Source of the DNA: Clavibacter sp. VKM Ac-2873
GTDB taxonomy: Bacteria; Actinomycetota; Actinomycetes; Actinomycetales; Microbacteriaceae
NCBI RefSeq assembly: GCF_015351075.1
Contig: NZ_JADKRS010000004.1
Coordinates: 1 to 64,000 of the forward strand
Direction: 5' to 3'
Length of the DNA stretch: 64,000 nucleotides
The notes under the pieces were generated by a model. That model worked only from the letters and a program-made list of their open reading frames with translations. It ran no database searches and was not told where the DNA came from. A program made the position numbers and the translations under genes. Below are positions 15,976 to 25,993 of this stretch, piece after piece. The number at the start of each line of letters is the position of its first letter. Position 1 is the first letter of the stretch.

Positions 15976-16106
15976 GGGGACACCTTCCGTTCGGAGCCGG
16001 ACACGAACGGGACGCCGTTCCGGTGGGGGCCGGCGGGCGGTGATCTCCCGGCCGCGCGGCGACGACGATGCTACCCGCGTGCGGACCGGATCCGTCGGCG
16101 GGCTCC

Positions 16107-17444
16107 TTACCCGGCGGCACCCCGGCCGTGGGCGTCCCAGGCGTCGGCGTCCCGCTCGGCCCGGCGCGTGCGGCGCCCCGCCAGCTGCAGGACGAGCGCG
16201 ACCAGGGCGCTCGCCGCGACGAACGCGCCGTAGACCGTGAGCACGATCGGCAGCCCGTCCGCCTCGACGAAGACGCCCGCGACGATGCTCGGCACGCCGA
16301 AGGCGAGGTAGCTCGCCACGTAGACGGAGGAGAGGAGGCTCGCGCGCTGGTCGACGGGCGCCTCCGCGAGCACGAGCCGGAGCCCCGCCTGGAACCCGGC
16401 GCCGAAGCCGATGCCGCCGACGACCGTGGCGACCGCGAAGAGGGGGAGCGAGGCGGTCCAGATCGCCGCGACGAGGCCGACCGGCCCGAGCACGAGCGCG
16501 ATCACCCCGACGATGAGGCCGCGGCGGGCGTCGCGGGTGCGGATCACGATGCCGGTGATCGCGCCGGTGCCGGTGAAGAGGGCGATGGCCGCGCCCGTCA
16601 CCGCGGCGCTGTGCAGGCCGAACGTCGTGCCGAGCACGGATCCGATGAAGGCGAGGAACATGCCCCCGAGCGCCCAGCTCGCGATCATGCCGCCGACGAC
16701 CGCGGTGAACACGGACCGGGCGGCGCGCGGCACGGCGACCGACGGCACGAGCGAGCGGAGCGCGCCCGCACGGCGCGGCTGGCGCTCGGGGACGAACGCG
16801 ACGGCGACGCCCGCGGCGACCATGAGCGCCGCGAGGGCGACGAACACGGTCTCCTCCGGCGCGGGACCGTAGGCGACGAGGAAGCCGCTGCCGAGCGCGC
16901 CCACCGTGAGGGCGACGGGCGGCACGACGCCGTTGAGGAACGCGGCGATGCCCGAGCGGCGCCGCGGCTGGTGGTCGATCATGCCGGCGCCGAGCGCGCC
17001 GGTCGCGAGGCCGATCGCGAGGCCTTGGAGGATGCGGGCGACCACGAGGGCGAGCCCGTCGTGCGCGAACGCGAACACGAGCATGGCGGCGATAGAGATC
17101 ACGAGGGCTCCGAGGATCACGGGACGCCGGCCGATGTGGTCGGAGATCCGTCCCGCGGTGAGCAGCGTCGCGAGGAGGCCGACGACGTAGACGGCGAACA
17201 CGAGCGTGAGCACCACGGGAGGGAGGGCCCACTCCTCCTGGTACACGGGGTAGAGGGGCGATGGCGCGGCGCCCGAGGCGATCATCACGAGCAGCGTGAG
17301 CGCGTAGACCAGGAGGCCGGCGGCGGACTCGCGGCGGACGGGCGATGCGGCGCGCGCACCCGCGGCGGCGCCCGATGCGGTCTCGGTCTCGGTCTCGGTC
17401 TCGGTGCTGGTCTCGGTGCCGGTGCCGGTGCCGGTGGTCCTCAT
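16107..17444 (-). CDS. MFS transporter
   Basis: 445 aa from ATG 17444 (GAGGAG Shine-Dalgarno). About 38 disordered residues, including a Thr-Gly/Thr-Glu repeat encoded by hexanucleotide units, precede twelve membrane helices. The loop 2-3 motif GRISDHIGRRPVILGAL is the classic MFS motif A, and helix 5 region NGVVPPVALTVGALGSGFL fits a drug:proton antiporter-like permease. An efflux role is likely; the substrate is unknown. It diverges from the ABC-F gene at 17593, an association sometimes seen with antibiotic resistance loci, although the ABC-F here looks like a housekeeping type. Confidence 0.88.
   Translation of the reverse strand: MRTTGTGTGTETSTETETETETASGAAAGARAASPVRRESAAGLLVYALTLLVMIASGAAPSPLYPVYQEEWALPPVVLTLVFAVYVVGLLATLLTAGRISDHIGRRPVILGALVISIAAMLVFAFAHDGLALVVARILQGLAIGLATGALGAGMIDHQPRRRSGIAAFLNGVVPPVALTVGALGSGFLVAYGPAPEETVFVALAALMVAAGVAVAFVPERQPRRAGALRSLVPSVAVPRAARSVFTAVVGGMIASWALGGMFLAFIGSVLGTTFGLHSAAVTGAAIALFTGTGAITGIVIRTRDARRGLIVGVIALVLGPVGLVAAIWTASLPLFAVATVVGGIGFGAGFQAGLRLVLAEAPVDQRASLLSSVYVASYLAFGVPSIVAGVFVEADGLPIVLTVYGAFVAASALVALVLQLAGRRTRRAERDADAWDAHGRGAAG
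17379..17438. repeat. Hexanucleotide tandem array, GGTCTC/GGTGCC, 10 units
   Basis: Four GGTCTC units, then GGTGCT, GGTCTC, three GGTGCC units and GGTGGT. Read on the minus strand they encode Thr-Gly, Thr-Ser and Thr-Glu pairs at the N-terminus of the MFS transporter. Slippage would alter length without frameshift. Confidence 0.88.
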
Positions 17445-17580
17445 GGGCGCTCCTCGCGGTGGGCTGGTCCCCGCGCGTCGGCGCCGGGTGGGATGCTCCC
17501 CGTCGAGCGCGCGGCCCTCTCGGGTCGCCACCGAGGCTAATCCCGGACGCCCCGCGGGAATTCCCCGCGGCGGGGTCGCC

Positions 17581-17586
17581 TAGGCT
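17581..17586 (+). promoter_or_regulatory. TAGGCT -10 box, leaderless start
   Basis: TAGGCT lies 6 bases before GTG 17593 of the ABC-F gene and no Shine-Dalgarno intervenes, so the message is probably leaderless. Confidence 0.6.
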
Positions 17587-17592
17587 CGTGCG

Positions 17593-19410
<1,818 letters not shown>

Positions 19411-19422
19411 TCCGCTCGCGGG

Positions 19423-20259
19423 TCAGTAGGCGAGCAGGACGTCCGGCGAGCTCAGGGTGAGCGTGCCGTCGGGCGACCAGACGACGCTGAGCCCGCCTCC
19501 CTCCATGCGCACGCTCCCGTCGAACGCCCGCGCCGGGACGTTCGCGATCCAGGTGATCTCGAGGCCCGAGACCGCGAGCTGCGCGGGCGGGGCGCAGGAC
19601 GCGACGCCGGATCCGGGGCTGTCCCCGTCCATGGGGGTGGATCCGGACCACGGGTACACGAGCAGGCACGCGTCGCCGGAGATCGTGCGCGCCACGTAGA
19701 GGCCGACGCTCGTCTGCACGCCGCGGATCGAGGTGAGGTCGATGTCGCCGGCGGGGGAGCGCGGCGGCCGGTCGGCCTCCTGCTGCGGAGCGGCGAGGAT
19801 CCCGTCGACCGCGACGGGGGCCGACGTGCGGCTGATGTCGGTGCCGAGCAGAGAGCGCACGTCCGCGGGATCCGGCGGCGGCGCGGACTCGTCGGTCGCC
19901 GCGGCGGAGGGGACCACCGTCGTGTCGGCGGTCGGGTCCGCGGATCCGCCGACCCCCGCGGCGATGCCCGCGCCCGCGAGCAGCCCGACGACGAGCGCGC
20001 CGCCGGCCCACGCGAGCGTCCGGCGGGAGCGCGCGGGCGGATCCGCCGTGTCGGCCTCGTCGCTCTCCGCGTCCGGCCCGTCCGCATCCGCCGGACGGGC
20101 GGCGGGGGACGACGCGCGTTCGCGGCGGGTCAGCTCGGCGGCCGCGCGGATCCACCGCTCGTCGCCCTCGTCCGCGCCCTCGGCGTAGACGAGCTGGCGG
20201 AGCGCGTCGAGCGGGAGCGTGGTGAGGTCGTCGTCCGACCCCGATGCGCGTGCGTCCAT
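19423..20259 (-). CDS. Single-pass membrane protein with LxxLRxxxY motif, copy B1
   Basis: 278 aa from ATG 20259 (Shine-Dalgarno GAAGGG). The cytoplasmic N-terminus has LPLDALRQLVYAEGADEGDE (about 15-34) and an Ala/Glu/Arg helix. One membrane segment spans about 78-100, followed by a Thr/Ser/Pro linker and an exported beta-rich domain with two cysteines (DACLLVYPWSG, ASCAPP) and the ending LLAY. It is a tandem paralogue of 20322-21206: both share VQTSVGLY, the two Cys motifs and the -LAY end. The N-terminal motif also matches the pair at 3969-5881. Function unknown. Confidence 0.75.
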   Translation of the reverse strand: MDARASGSDDDLTTLPLDALRQLVYAEGADEGDERWIRAAAELTRRERASSPAARPADADGPDAESDEADTADPPARSRRTLAWAGGALVVGLLAGAGIAAGVGGSADPTADTTVVPSAAATDESAPPPDPADVRSLLGTDISRTSAPVAVDGILAAPQQEADRPPRSPAGDIDLTSIRGVQTSVGLYVARTISGDACLLVYPWSGSTPMDGDSPGSGVASCAPPAQLAVSGLEITWIANVPARAFDGSVRMEGGGLSVVWSPDGTLTLSSPDVLLAY

Positions 20260-20321
20260 GGTGGTGTCCCTTCCGACGCGTCGACCCTCCCACAGGGTGC
20301 GAGCGGTCCGTCGAGTCCGCC

Positions 20322-21206
20322 TCAGTACGCGAGGATGCGGTTCGGTGTCGTCAGGGTGATGAGGTCGTCCCCCGACCAGGTCGCCGTCACGTCGCCCGTG
20401 ATCATGCCCGTCGAGCCGTCGCGGTTGCGCGACGGGAACTCGGTCGTCCACGCGATGCGGAGGCCGTCGGACGCGACGCGGTCGGGCGACGCGCACGTGA
20501 CGACCCCGGCGCCGCCGCTCGGGAAGACCAGGAGGCAGAGGTCGCCCGACGTGGAGAGCGCGGCGTAGAGGCCGACGCTCGTCTGCACCGCGCGGATCGT
20601 GGTGGCGTTGATGTCGGCGCGGACGGCCTTGGGCGGGCGGTCGCCGTCCTCCTGCGGGCCGTCGAAGATCGCGCCGACCGGGCGGCTGCGCTGGTCGGAG
20701 GTGGAGTCGGGGCCGAGGAGCGTGGGTCCGTCGGCGCTCGCGCTCGGGCCGGGGGACGTCCCCACGGCGGTCGGTGGCGCGTCTGCGCCGGGGCTGGGCG
20801 TGCCGTCGGCGGACGTCGTGACGGGGGATCCGCTGCCCAGGGACGCGCCGACCGCGCCGCCCGCGGCGAGGCCCAGCGCGAGCGCGGCGGCGGCGACCCC
20901 GATGAGGACGCGCCGGGATCCGCGGGGCGGGGTGGGGGCCGCGTCGTGCGGGTCGACGGGAGCCTCGGCGTCCGCGTCGCCGGCAGCCGTGGTCGGCGTG
21001 TCCGCATCCGCGTCCGTGGGATCGCCGCCGTCGGCGTCCCGGACGGCGTCGGCCGCGGCGGGCCGGGACGCGCGCTCGCGGCGGGCGAGCTCGGCGGCCG
21101 CGCGGATCCGCCGCTCGTCGGCCTCGTCGGCCCCCTGCGCGTAGACGCGGCGCCGCAGCTCCTCCAGGGGGAGCGCGGAGACGTCGTCGTCGTCGTCCTC
21201 GTGCAT
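20322..21206 (-). CDS. Single-pass membrane protein with LxxLRxxxY motif, copy B2
   Basis: 294 aa from ATG 21206, which has Shine-Dalgarno GGAGG 5 bases upstream; an in-frame start at 21233 lacks one. An acidic start (HEDDDDD) leads to LPLEELRRRVYAQGADEADE (12-31), a charged helix, one membrane segment around 95-118, a Ser/Pro/Gly linker and an exported domain with RAVQTSVGLYAALSTSGDLCLLVFP, VTCASPD and the ending RILAY. It is separated from its tandem paralogue by 62 bases and probably cotranscribed. No catalytic motif. The layout could suit an envelope sensor or scaffold, but that is speculation. Confidence 0.75.
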   Translation of the reverse strand: MHEDDDDDVSALPLEELRRRVYAQGADEADERRIRAAAELARRERASRPAAADAVRDADGGDPTDADADTPTTAAGDADAEAPVDPHDAAPTPPRGSRRVLIGVAAAALALGLAAGGAVGASLGSGSPVTTSADGTPSPGADAPPTAVGTSPGPSASADGPTLLGPDSTSDQRSRPVGAIFDGPQEDGDRPPKAVRADINATTIRAVQTSVGLYAALSTSGDLCLLVFPSGGAGVVTCASPDRVASDGLRIAWTTEFPSRNRDGSTGMITGDVTATWSGDDLITLTTPNRILAY

Positions 21207-21545
21207 GGGCACCTCCGTGGCCGACCCTGCCACATCCCGCGGGCGATGCGGGGTGTCCCCGTGTTACGGCCCGGTTCGACACGCCCCCGTCCGTCCGCCT
21301 ACCGTCGAGGTGCTGCAGGGACGCGGCCATCGGCCACCGGAGGTGTCCCGCACCGCAGGCGGGACCGTCGTCCCGCGCACGCCTCGCGGGAGGCATCCCG
21401 AGCGGTCGCCGCCGTGCGCCCGCCAGACCGCGTCGGCGCGCGCACCCGCGCGTCGTCCGGCCGCATCGCGCGTCCCCGCAGCAGCATCCCCGCACCCGCA
21501 CCACCACCGGACAGCACCGGCGCCCGCACCACCGAGAGGACCCCC
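21207..21545. other. 339-base divergent intergenic region with structured metQ leader
   Basis: No gene is seen. A TACCGT -10 box at 21300-21305 would give a metQ leader of about 230 bases. The leader contains two perfect hairpins: GCGGGAC/GTCCCGC (21359-21376) and GCCTC/GAGGC (21381-21394). I looked for the conserved core of SAM riboswitches and did not find it. The long structured leader is nevertheless unusual here, where many genes are leaderless. Confidence 0.5.
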
Positions 21546-22481
21546 ATGACCACCCAGGCACCCCTGATCGACGCCCCGAAGCGGAGGAACCGCCTCGGCC
21601 TCATCATCGGCGCGGTCGTCGTCGTCCTCGCGGTCGTCGCGGCCGTCCTCTTCGCCACCGGCGCCTTCTCGGGCGGCGGCGGCAAGGCGGTGCGCATCGG
21701 CGTCGTCGGCGCGAGCGACCCGCAGTGGCCCCTCTTCGTGGACGCGGCGAAGGAGCAGGGCATCGACGTGCAGATCGTGGACTTCACCGAGTACCCGCAG
21801 GTGAACCCGGCGCTCGCGGAGGGCGAGATCGACCTCGACCAGTTCCAGCACCTCGTGTACCTCGCGCAGTACAACGAGGGCTCGGGCGAGGAGCTCGCGC
21901 CCATCGGCGCCACCGCGATCTACCCGCTCGGGCTGTACTCGTCGAAGCACACGTCGGTCGCCGACATCCCGCAGGGCGGCACCGTGATCCTCCCCAACGA
22001 CGAGTCGAACCTCGCGCGCGGCCTCCTCCTGCTCCAGCGCGAGGGCCTCCTGACGCTGAAGGGCGGCGGATCCAGCGTCTCCACGCTCGACGACGTCGAC
22101 CAGGCCGCGTCGAAGGTCACCGTCACCACGGTGGACGCCGCGCTCACCGCCACGTCGCTGCCGGATGCGGACGCCGTCATCATCAACAACGACTTCGTCA
22201 CCGACGCCGGCCTCACCGCCGACGACGCGATCGCGCAGGACGACCCCAGCGACCCGAAGGCGCTCGCCTACGTGAACGTGTTCGCGGCCCGCGCCGACGA
22301 CGCGCAGAACGCGACGTATCTCAAGCTCGCGCAGATCTTCCGGGACACCCCCGCCGTCGTGGACGCGGTCGTCGAGAACTCCGGCGGCACGGCGATCCCG
22401 CTGCAGACGCCGCCCGACGAGCTGCAGAGCCTCCTCGCCACCACCGAGAAGGCCGTCGCCGAGAAGAAGGCGGCTCGATGA
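21546..22481 (+). CDS. metQ: MetQ/NlpA-family substrate-binding protein (methionine-type)
   Basis: 311 aa from ATG 21546 (AGAGGA Shine-Dalgarno). It has a basic start and one hydrophobic helix (about 17-42), then the NlpA/MetQ binding domain: RIGVVGASDPQWPLFVDAAKEQGIDVQIVDF, YPQVNPALAEGEIDLDQFQH, and VIINNDFVTDAGL. Members bind D/L-methionine or dipeptides outside the cell. Unusually no lipobox Cys is present; the helix ends FATGAFSGGGG, so anchoring must be by an uncleaved helix. It overlaps metN by 4 bases. Ligand by homology only. Confidence 0.85.
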   Translation: MTTQAPLIDAPKRRNRLGLIIGAVVVVLAVVAAVLFATGAFSGGGGKAVRIGVVGASDPQWPLFVDAAKEQGIDVQIVDFTEYPQVNPALAEGEIDLDQFQHLVYLAQYNEGSGEELAPIGATAIYPLGLYSSKHTSVADIPQGGTVILPNDESNLARGLLLLQREGLLTLKGGGSSVSTLDDVDQAASKVTVTTVDAALTATSLPDADAVIINNDFVTDAGLTADDAIAQDDPSDPKALAYVNVFAARADDAQNATYLKLAQIFRDTPAVVDAVVENSGGTAIPLQTPPDELQSLLATTEKAVAEKKAAR

Positions 22482-23515
22482 CGGACGCCCCGCACGTCTC
22501 CCTGCGCGGCGTCGGCAAGACCTACCCGCCGCGCGCGAAGGGCGAGCCGGCCCTCGACGCGCTCGCCGACGTCGACCTCGACATCCGCCGCGGCGAGGTG
22601 TTCGGGATCATCGGCTACTCGGGCGCCGGCAAGAGCACCCTCGTGCGGCTCGTCAACGCGCTCGAGCGGCCCACCTCCGGGACCGTCTCGGTCGACGGCC
22701 GGGAGATCCAGGGCCTGCCCGAGCGCGAGTTGCGGAAGCTCCGGCTCGGCATCGGCATGGTGTTCCAGCAGTTCAACCTCTTCACCTCGAAGACCGTGTG
22801 GGGCAACGTCGCGTACCCGCTCACGGTCGCCGGCATGCCGAAGGACCAGCAGCAGCGGCGGATCAGCGACCTCCTGCACTTCGTCGGCCTCGCCGACAAG
22901 GCGCACGCCCGCGTCGACGACCTGTCCGGCGGCCAGAAGCAGCGCGTCGGCATCGCCCGCGCGCTCGCGACGAGCCCCGCGATCCTCCTGGCCGACGAGG
23001 CCACGAGCGCGCTGGATCCCGAGACCACGAGCGAGGTCCTCGCGCTGCTGCGCCGGGTCAACGAGGAGCTCGGCGTCACCATCGTCGTCATCACGCACGA
23101 GATGGAGGTCATCAAGTCCATCGCGCACCGCGTGGCCGTCATGGACTCCGGCCGCGTCATCGAGCAGGGCGAGGTCTTCGACGTGTTCTCCCGGCCCACG
23201 AGCGACGCCGCGCGGCGCTTCGTCTCCACGGTCGTCGCGGGCGTGCCCGAGACGGACGAGGTGCAGCGCCTGCGCCGGCGCCACCCCGGCCGGCTCGTCA
23301 CGCTGTCCTTCGCGGACGGCGGCGCGACGCAGAGCGAGGTGTTCGGGGCGCTCGCCGCCGCGGGCATCGCGTTCGAGGTCGTGCACGGCGGGATCACCGA
23401 CATCCAGGGCCGCACGTTCGGCAACCTGACCCTCGCGCTCGGGGGCGACCCCGCGCGCATCGACGAGGTGCTCGCCGCCGACCGCGCCGGCGTCACCGTG
23501 ACGGAGGTGGTCTGA
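22478..23515 (+). CDS. metN: Methionine import ATP-binding protein MetN
   Basis: 345 aa; ATG 22478 overlaps the metQ stop (ATGA). ABC ATPase domain with Walker A GYSGAGKST near 48-56, Q-loop FQQFNLF, signature LSGGQKQR, Walker B ILLADEATSALD and H-loop ITHEMEV. Residues from about 260 form the C-terminal NIL domain (LVTLSFADGG...GGITDIQGRTFGNLTLAL) that binds methionine and trans-inhibits MetN transporters, supporting a methionine-type importer. It energises the MetI permease. Confidence 0.93.
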   Translation: MTDAPHVSLRGVGKTYPPRAKGEPALDALADVDLDIRRGEVFGIIGYSGAGKSTLVRLVNALERPTSGTVSVDGREIQGLPERELRKLRLGIGMVFQQFNLFTSKTVWGNVAYPLTVAGMPKDQQQRRISDLLHFVGLADKAHARVDDLSGGQKQRVGIARALATSPAILLADEATSALDPETTSEVLALLRRVNEELGVTIVVITHEMEVIKSIAHRVAVMDSGRVIEQGEVFDVFSRPTSDAARRFVSTVVAGVPETDEVQRLRRRHPGRLVTLSFADGGATQSEVFGALAAAGIAFEVVHGGITDIQGRTFGNLTLALGGDPARIDEVLAADRAGVTVTEVV

Positions 23516-23516
23516 G

Positions 23517-24176
23517 ATGGACGCGCTCACCCCGCTCCTCCCGCTGCTCGGCCAGTCCACGGTCGAGACCTTCGTGATGGTGCTGCTCACCGTCCTGTTC
23601 GGCGGCCTCGGCGGCCTCCTGATGGGCCTCGGCCTCTACCTCACGCGCGCCAGCAGCCTGTTGCCGAACCGGGCCGTGTTCGCGGTGCTCAACGTGGTCG
23701 TCAACACCTTCCGGCCGATCCCGTTCATCATCTTCCTGGTCGCCGCCCAGCCCCTCGCCCGCCTGGTCACGGGCACCGGCATCGGGCAGCCGGCGATCAT
23801 CTTCACGCTGTCGCTCGGCGCGTCCTTCGCGATCAGCCGCATCGTCGAGCAGAACCTGCTCACCGTGCAGCCGGGCGTGATCGAGGCGGCCCGGTCCGTG
23901 GGCGCGAGCCCGGTGCGGATCATCTTCACGCTGCTGATCCCGGAGGCGCTCGGCCCGCTGATCCTCGGCTACACCTTCGTCTTCGTCGGCATCGTCGACA
24001 TGACCGCGGTGGCGGGCTCGGTCGGCGGCGGCGGCCTCGGGAACTTCGCCATCGTCTACGGCTACCGGCAGTTCGAGCCGGTCGTCACGTGGGCGGCGGT
24101 GCTCATCATCATCGTGCTCGTGCAGGTGGTGCAGTTCGCCGGCAACCGGATGGCCCGGGCGGCGCTCCGACGCTGA
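23517..24176 (+). CDS. metI: Methionine ABC transporter permease MetI
   Basis: 219 aa starting one base after the metN stop. Five membrane segments; N-terminal QSTVETFVMVLLTVLFGGLGGLLMG and the EAA-type coupling loop EAARSVGASPVRIIFTLLIPEALGPLI that contacts MetN. Length and motifs match MetI of the methionine uptake family. Last gene of the metQNI operon; a bidirectional hairpin follows immediately. Confidence 0.93.
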   Translation: MDALTPLLPLLGQSTVETFVMVLLTVLFGGLGGLLMGLGLYLTRASSLLPNRAVFAVLNVVVNTFRPIPFIIFLVAAQPLARLVTGTGIGQPAIIFTLSLGASFAISRIVEQNLLTVQPGVIEAARSVGASPVRIIFTLLIPEALGPLILGYTFVFVGIVDMTAVAGSVGGGGLGNFAIVYGYRQFEPVVTWAAVLIIIVLVQVVQFAGNRMARAALRR

Positions 24177-24193
24177 CGCGCCCCCGACGCGAC

Positions 24194-24233
24194 CCGCGGC
24201 CGCCCGCTCCCTACCGGAGCGAGGCGGCCGCGG
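24194..24233. terminator. Bidirectional hairpin between metI and lysG-like gene
   Basis: CCGCGGCCGCC-CGCTCC (24194-24210) pairs with GGAGCG-A-GGCGGCCGCGG (24216-24233) with one bulged A. The right arm lies in the last codons of the convergent LysR gene. There is no T-tract. Confidence 0.6.
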
Positions 24234-25107
24234 TGCGCACGTGCCGGGTGAGCTCGGCGAGCACGGGGGAGTCGACGCTCCAGCGCTGCCAGTGCAGCGC
24301 CACGTCCACGTGGGATCCGGCGTCGAGCGGGACGAGCGCGCCGGCGGCGACGAGCTCCTCGCTCTGCAGGTCGGGCAGCATGCCCCAGCCCATGCCGAGC
24401 GTGACCGCCGTGACGAACTCCGCCGACGACGGGACGTAGTGGCGCGGCTGCCCGGCGGGCGCGCGACGGCCGCGCAGCCAGCGGTCCTGCATGGCGTCCT
24501 TGCGGTCGAACATCACGAGCGGGGCCTGCGCCAGCGCGCTCGGCGTGGGCCCGTCGGGCAGGTGCGCGGCGACGTAGGCGGGCGTGGCGAGCGCGCGGTA
24601 CCGCATCCGCCCGAGGCGCTCCGAGGTGCAGCCCTGCACCGGGTCCTTCACGCTCGTGACGGCGGCCATGGCGGATCCGTCGCGCAGCAGGTCGAGGGAG
24701 TGGTGCTCGTCCTCGCGCAGCACCTCGACCGCCTGCCCGGTCTCCGCGGCCAGCGCCGCGAACGCGGGCAGCAGCCACGACGCGAGCGAGTCGCCGTTCA
24801 CGACCACGGGCACGGCCGCCGTCCCGGCGCGGGGCGCGTCGCCGTCGCCCACGCCGAGCAGTCCGTCGAGGTCGCGCTCGAGCAGGAGCACCTGGCGCGC
24901 GTGCCGCAGCACGGCGTCGCCCGCCTCGGTCGTGGTGGCGGGCCGGGTGCGGCGGAGGAGCACGCGGCCGGCGCTGCGCTCGAGCGCCGTGATCCGCTGG
25001 CTCACCGCGGAGGGCGTGAGCCGCAGCGCCCGGGCGGCCGCGTCGAGCGTGCCCGTGTCGACGACGGCGGCCAGGGTGCGCAGGTGCTCGGTGCGGATGT
25101 CCATCAT
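24211..25107 (-). CDS. LysR-family regulator, LysG/ArgP type
   Basis: 298 aa. N-terminal winged helix-turn-helix (EHLRTLAAVVDTGTLDAAARALRLTPSAVSQRITALERSAGRVLLRR region) and a C-terminal effector domain with the LysG/ArgP-type segments SLASWLLPAF, DRKDAMQDRWL and VTLGMGWGMLP. It is divergent from lysE; by analogy with lysG-lysE it should activate amino-acid export when lysine, arginine or related effectors accumulate. ATG 25107 and 25104 are adjacent; a TAGCAT box 5 bases before 25107 suggests a leaderless start there. Confidence 0.9.
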   Translation of the reverse strand: MMDIRTEHLRTLAAVVDTGTLDAAARALRLTPSAVSQRITALERSAGRVLLRRTRPATTTEAGDAVLRHARQVLLLERDLDGLLGVGDGDAPRAGTAAVPVVVNGDSLASWLLPAFAALAAETGQAVEVLREDEHHSLDLLRDGSAMAAVTSVKDPVQGCTSERLGRMRYRALATPAYVAAHLPDGPTPSALAQAPLVMFDRKDAMQDRWLRGRRAPAGQPRHYVPSSAEFVTAVTLGMGWGMLPDLQSEELVAAGALVPLDAGSHVDVALHWQRWSVDSPVLAELTRHVRTAAASLR

Positions 25108-25112
25108 CAGCG

Positions 25113-25118
25113 ATGCTA
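25113..25118 (-). promoter_or_regulatory. TAGCAT -10 box of the lysG-like gene
   Basis: On the minus strand TAGCAT is followed by 5 bases and ATG 25107, consistent with a leaderless transcript. Confidence 0.5.
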
Positions 25119-25119
25119 A

Positions 25120-25144
25120 TGGTGCACCAGCAACATGAGCTGGT
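25120..25144. promoter_or_regulatory. Putative LysG-type operator
   Basis: Between the divergent starts lie a perfect 10-bp palindrome TGGTGCACCA (25120-25129) and an overlapping inverted repeat ACCAGC-N7-GCTGGT (25126-25144). Partly overlapping dyads are what a LysR activator/autorepressor would bind; it sits about 20 bases upstream of the lysE -10. Confidence 0.5.
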
Positions 25145-25163
25145 CTGATGCGCGTCCGCTGCC

Positions 25164-25169
25164 TACCGT
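25164..25169 (+). promoter_or_regulatory. TACCGT -10 box of lysE
   Basis: TACCGT precedes ATG 25176 by exactly 6 bases, so the lysE message is probably leaderless. Confidence 0.6.
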
Positions 25170-25175
25170 GGGGGC

Positions 25176-25991
25176 ATGCACCCGCTCGCGCACGCGCTCT
25201 CCGGCTTCGGCCTCGGCTTCTCGCTCATCGCCGCGATCGGCGCGCAGAACGCGTTCCTCCTGCGGCAGGGCACGCGGCGCGAGCACGTGCTCGTCGTGGT
25301 CCTCATCTGCGCGGTCTCCGACGTGATCCTCATCGGCCTCGGCGTCGCCGGCGTCGGCGCGCTGATCCAGGCGGCGCCCGTGGCGATCGTCGTCATCCGG
25401 ATCCTCGGCGCCTGCTTCCTCGCCGGCTACGCGGCCCTCTCGCTCCTGCGGGCCGTCGCGCCCCAGGGCCTCGCGGTCGCCGTGTCCGCGCCGCGCGCGC
25501 TCGGCACGGTGGTCGCCGCGTGCCTCGCGCTCACCTGGCTGAACCCGCACGTCTACCTCGACACGGTGCTCCTCGTGGGATCCGTCGCGGCCGGCCACGG
25601 CGACGGCCGTTGGGCGTTCGGCATCGGCGCCATGGTCGCCAGCTGCGTATGGTTCGCGCTGATCGCGACGGCCGCCCGGGTCTTCGCGCCCGTGCTCGCG
25701 CGGCCGGCCGCCTGGCGCGTGCTCGACACCGTGATCGCCGGGGTGATGCTCGTGCTCGCCGTGCAGATCCTGCTGCCGCTCGTGCCGGCAGGGCCGGGGG
25801 AGGGGGCGCGGATCCTCCTCGCCACCGCCGCCTGCGCGCTGCTCGCCGGCCTGGTCGCGGCGTGGTCGGTCGTGCGTCGCCGTCGCGCGGCAGAGGCCGC
25901 ACGCGACGAGGCGTCGGCGCCCGCGGACGCGCCCGCCGCGCCCGCCCGCGACGAGCTCGGAACAGTCGGGGCACCCGCGCTGTTGGGGTGA
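25176..25991 (+). CDS. LysE/ArgO-family amino-acid exporter
   Basis: 271 aa. Six membrane helices with family motifs [14 protein letters not shown] (about 19-32) and [17 protein letters not shown]. Such proteins export lysine, arginine or canavanine-like analogues using the proton motive force. A polar Ala/Asp-rich tail of about 40 residues after the last helix is longer than usual. The divergent LysG/ArgP-like gene and shared operator strongly suggest effector-induced expression. ATG 25176 is fixed by the -10 box 6 bases upstream. Confidence 0.92.
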   Translation: MHPLAHALSGFGLGFSLIAAIGAQNAFLLRQGTRREHVLVVVLICAVSDVILIGLGVAGVGALIQAAPVAIVVIRILGACFLAGYAALSLLRAVAPQGLAVAVSAPRALGTVVAACLALTWLNPHVYLDTVLLVGSVAAGHGDGRWAFGIGAMVASCVWFALIATAARVFAPVLARPAAWRVLDTVIAGVMLVLAVQILLPLVPAGPGEGARILLATAACALLAGLVAAWSVVRRRRAAEAARDEASAPADAPAAPARDELGTVGAPALLG

Positions 25992-25993
25992 GC

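Noticed and set aside
21230-21545. Possible SAM riboswitch before metQ
   Set aside because: Hairpins are present, but none of the conserved core sequences of SAM-I, SAM-II or SAM-IV could be found.
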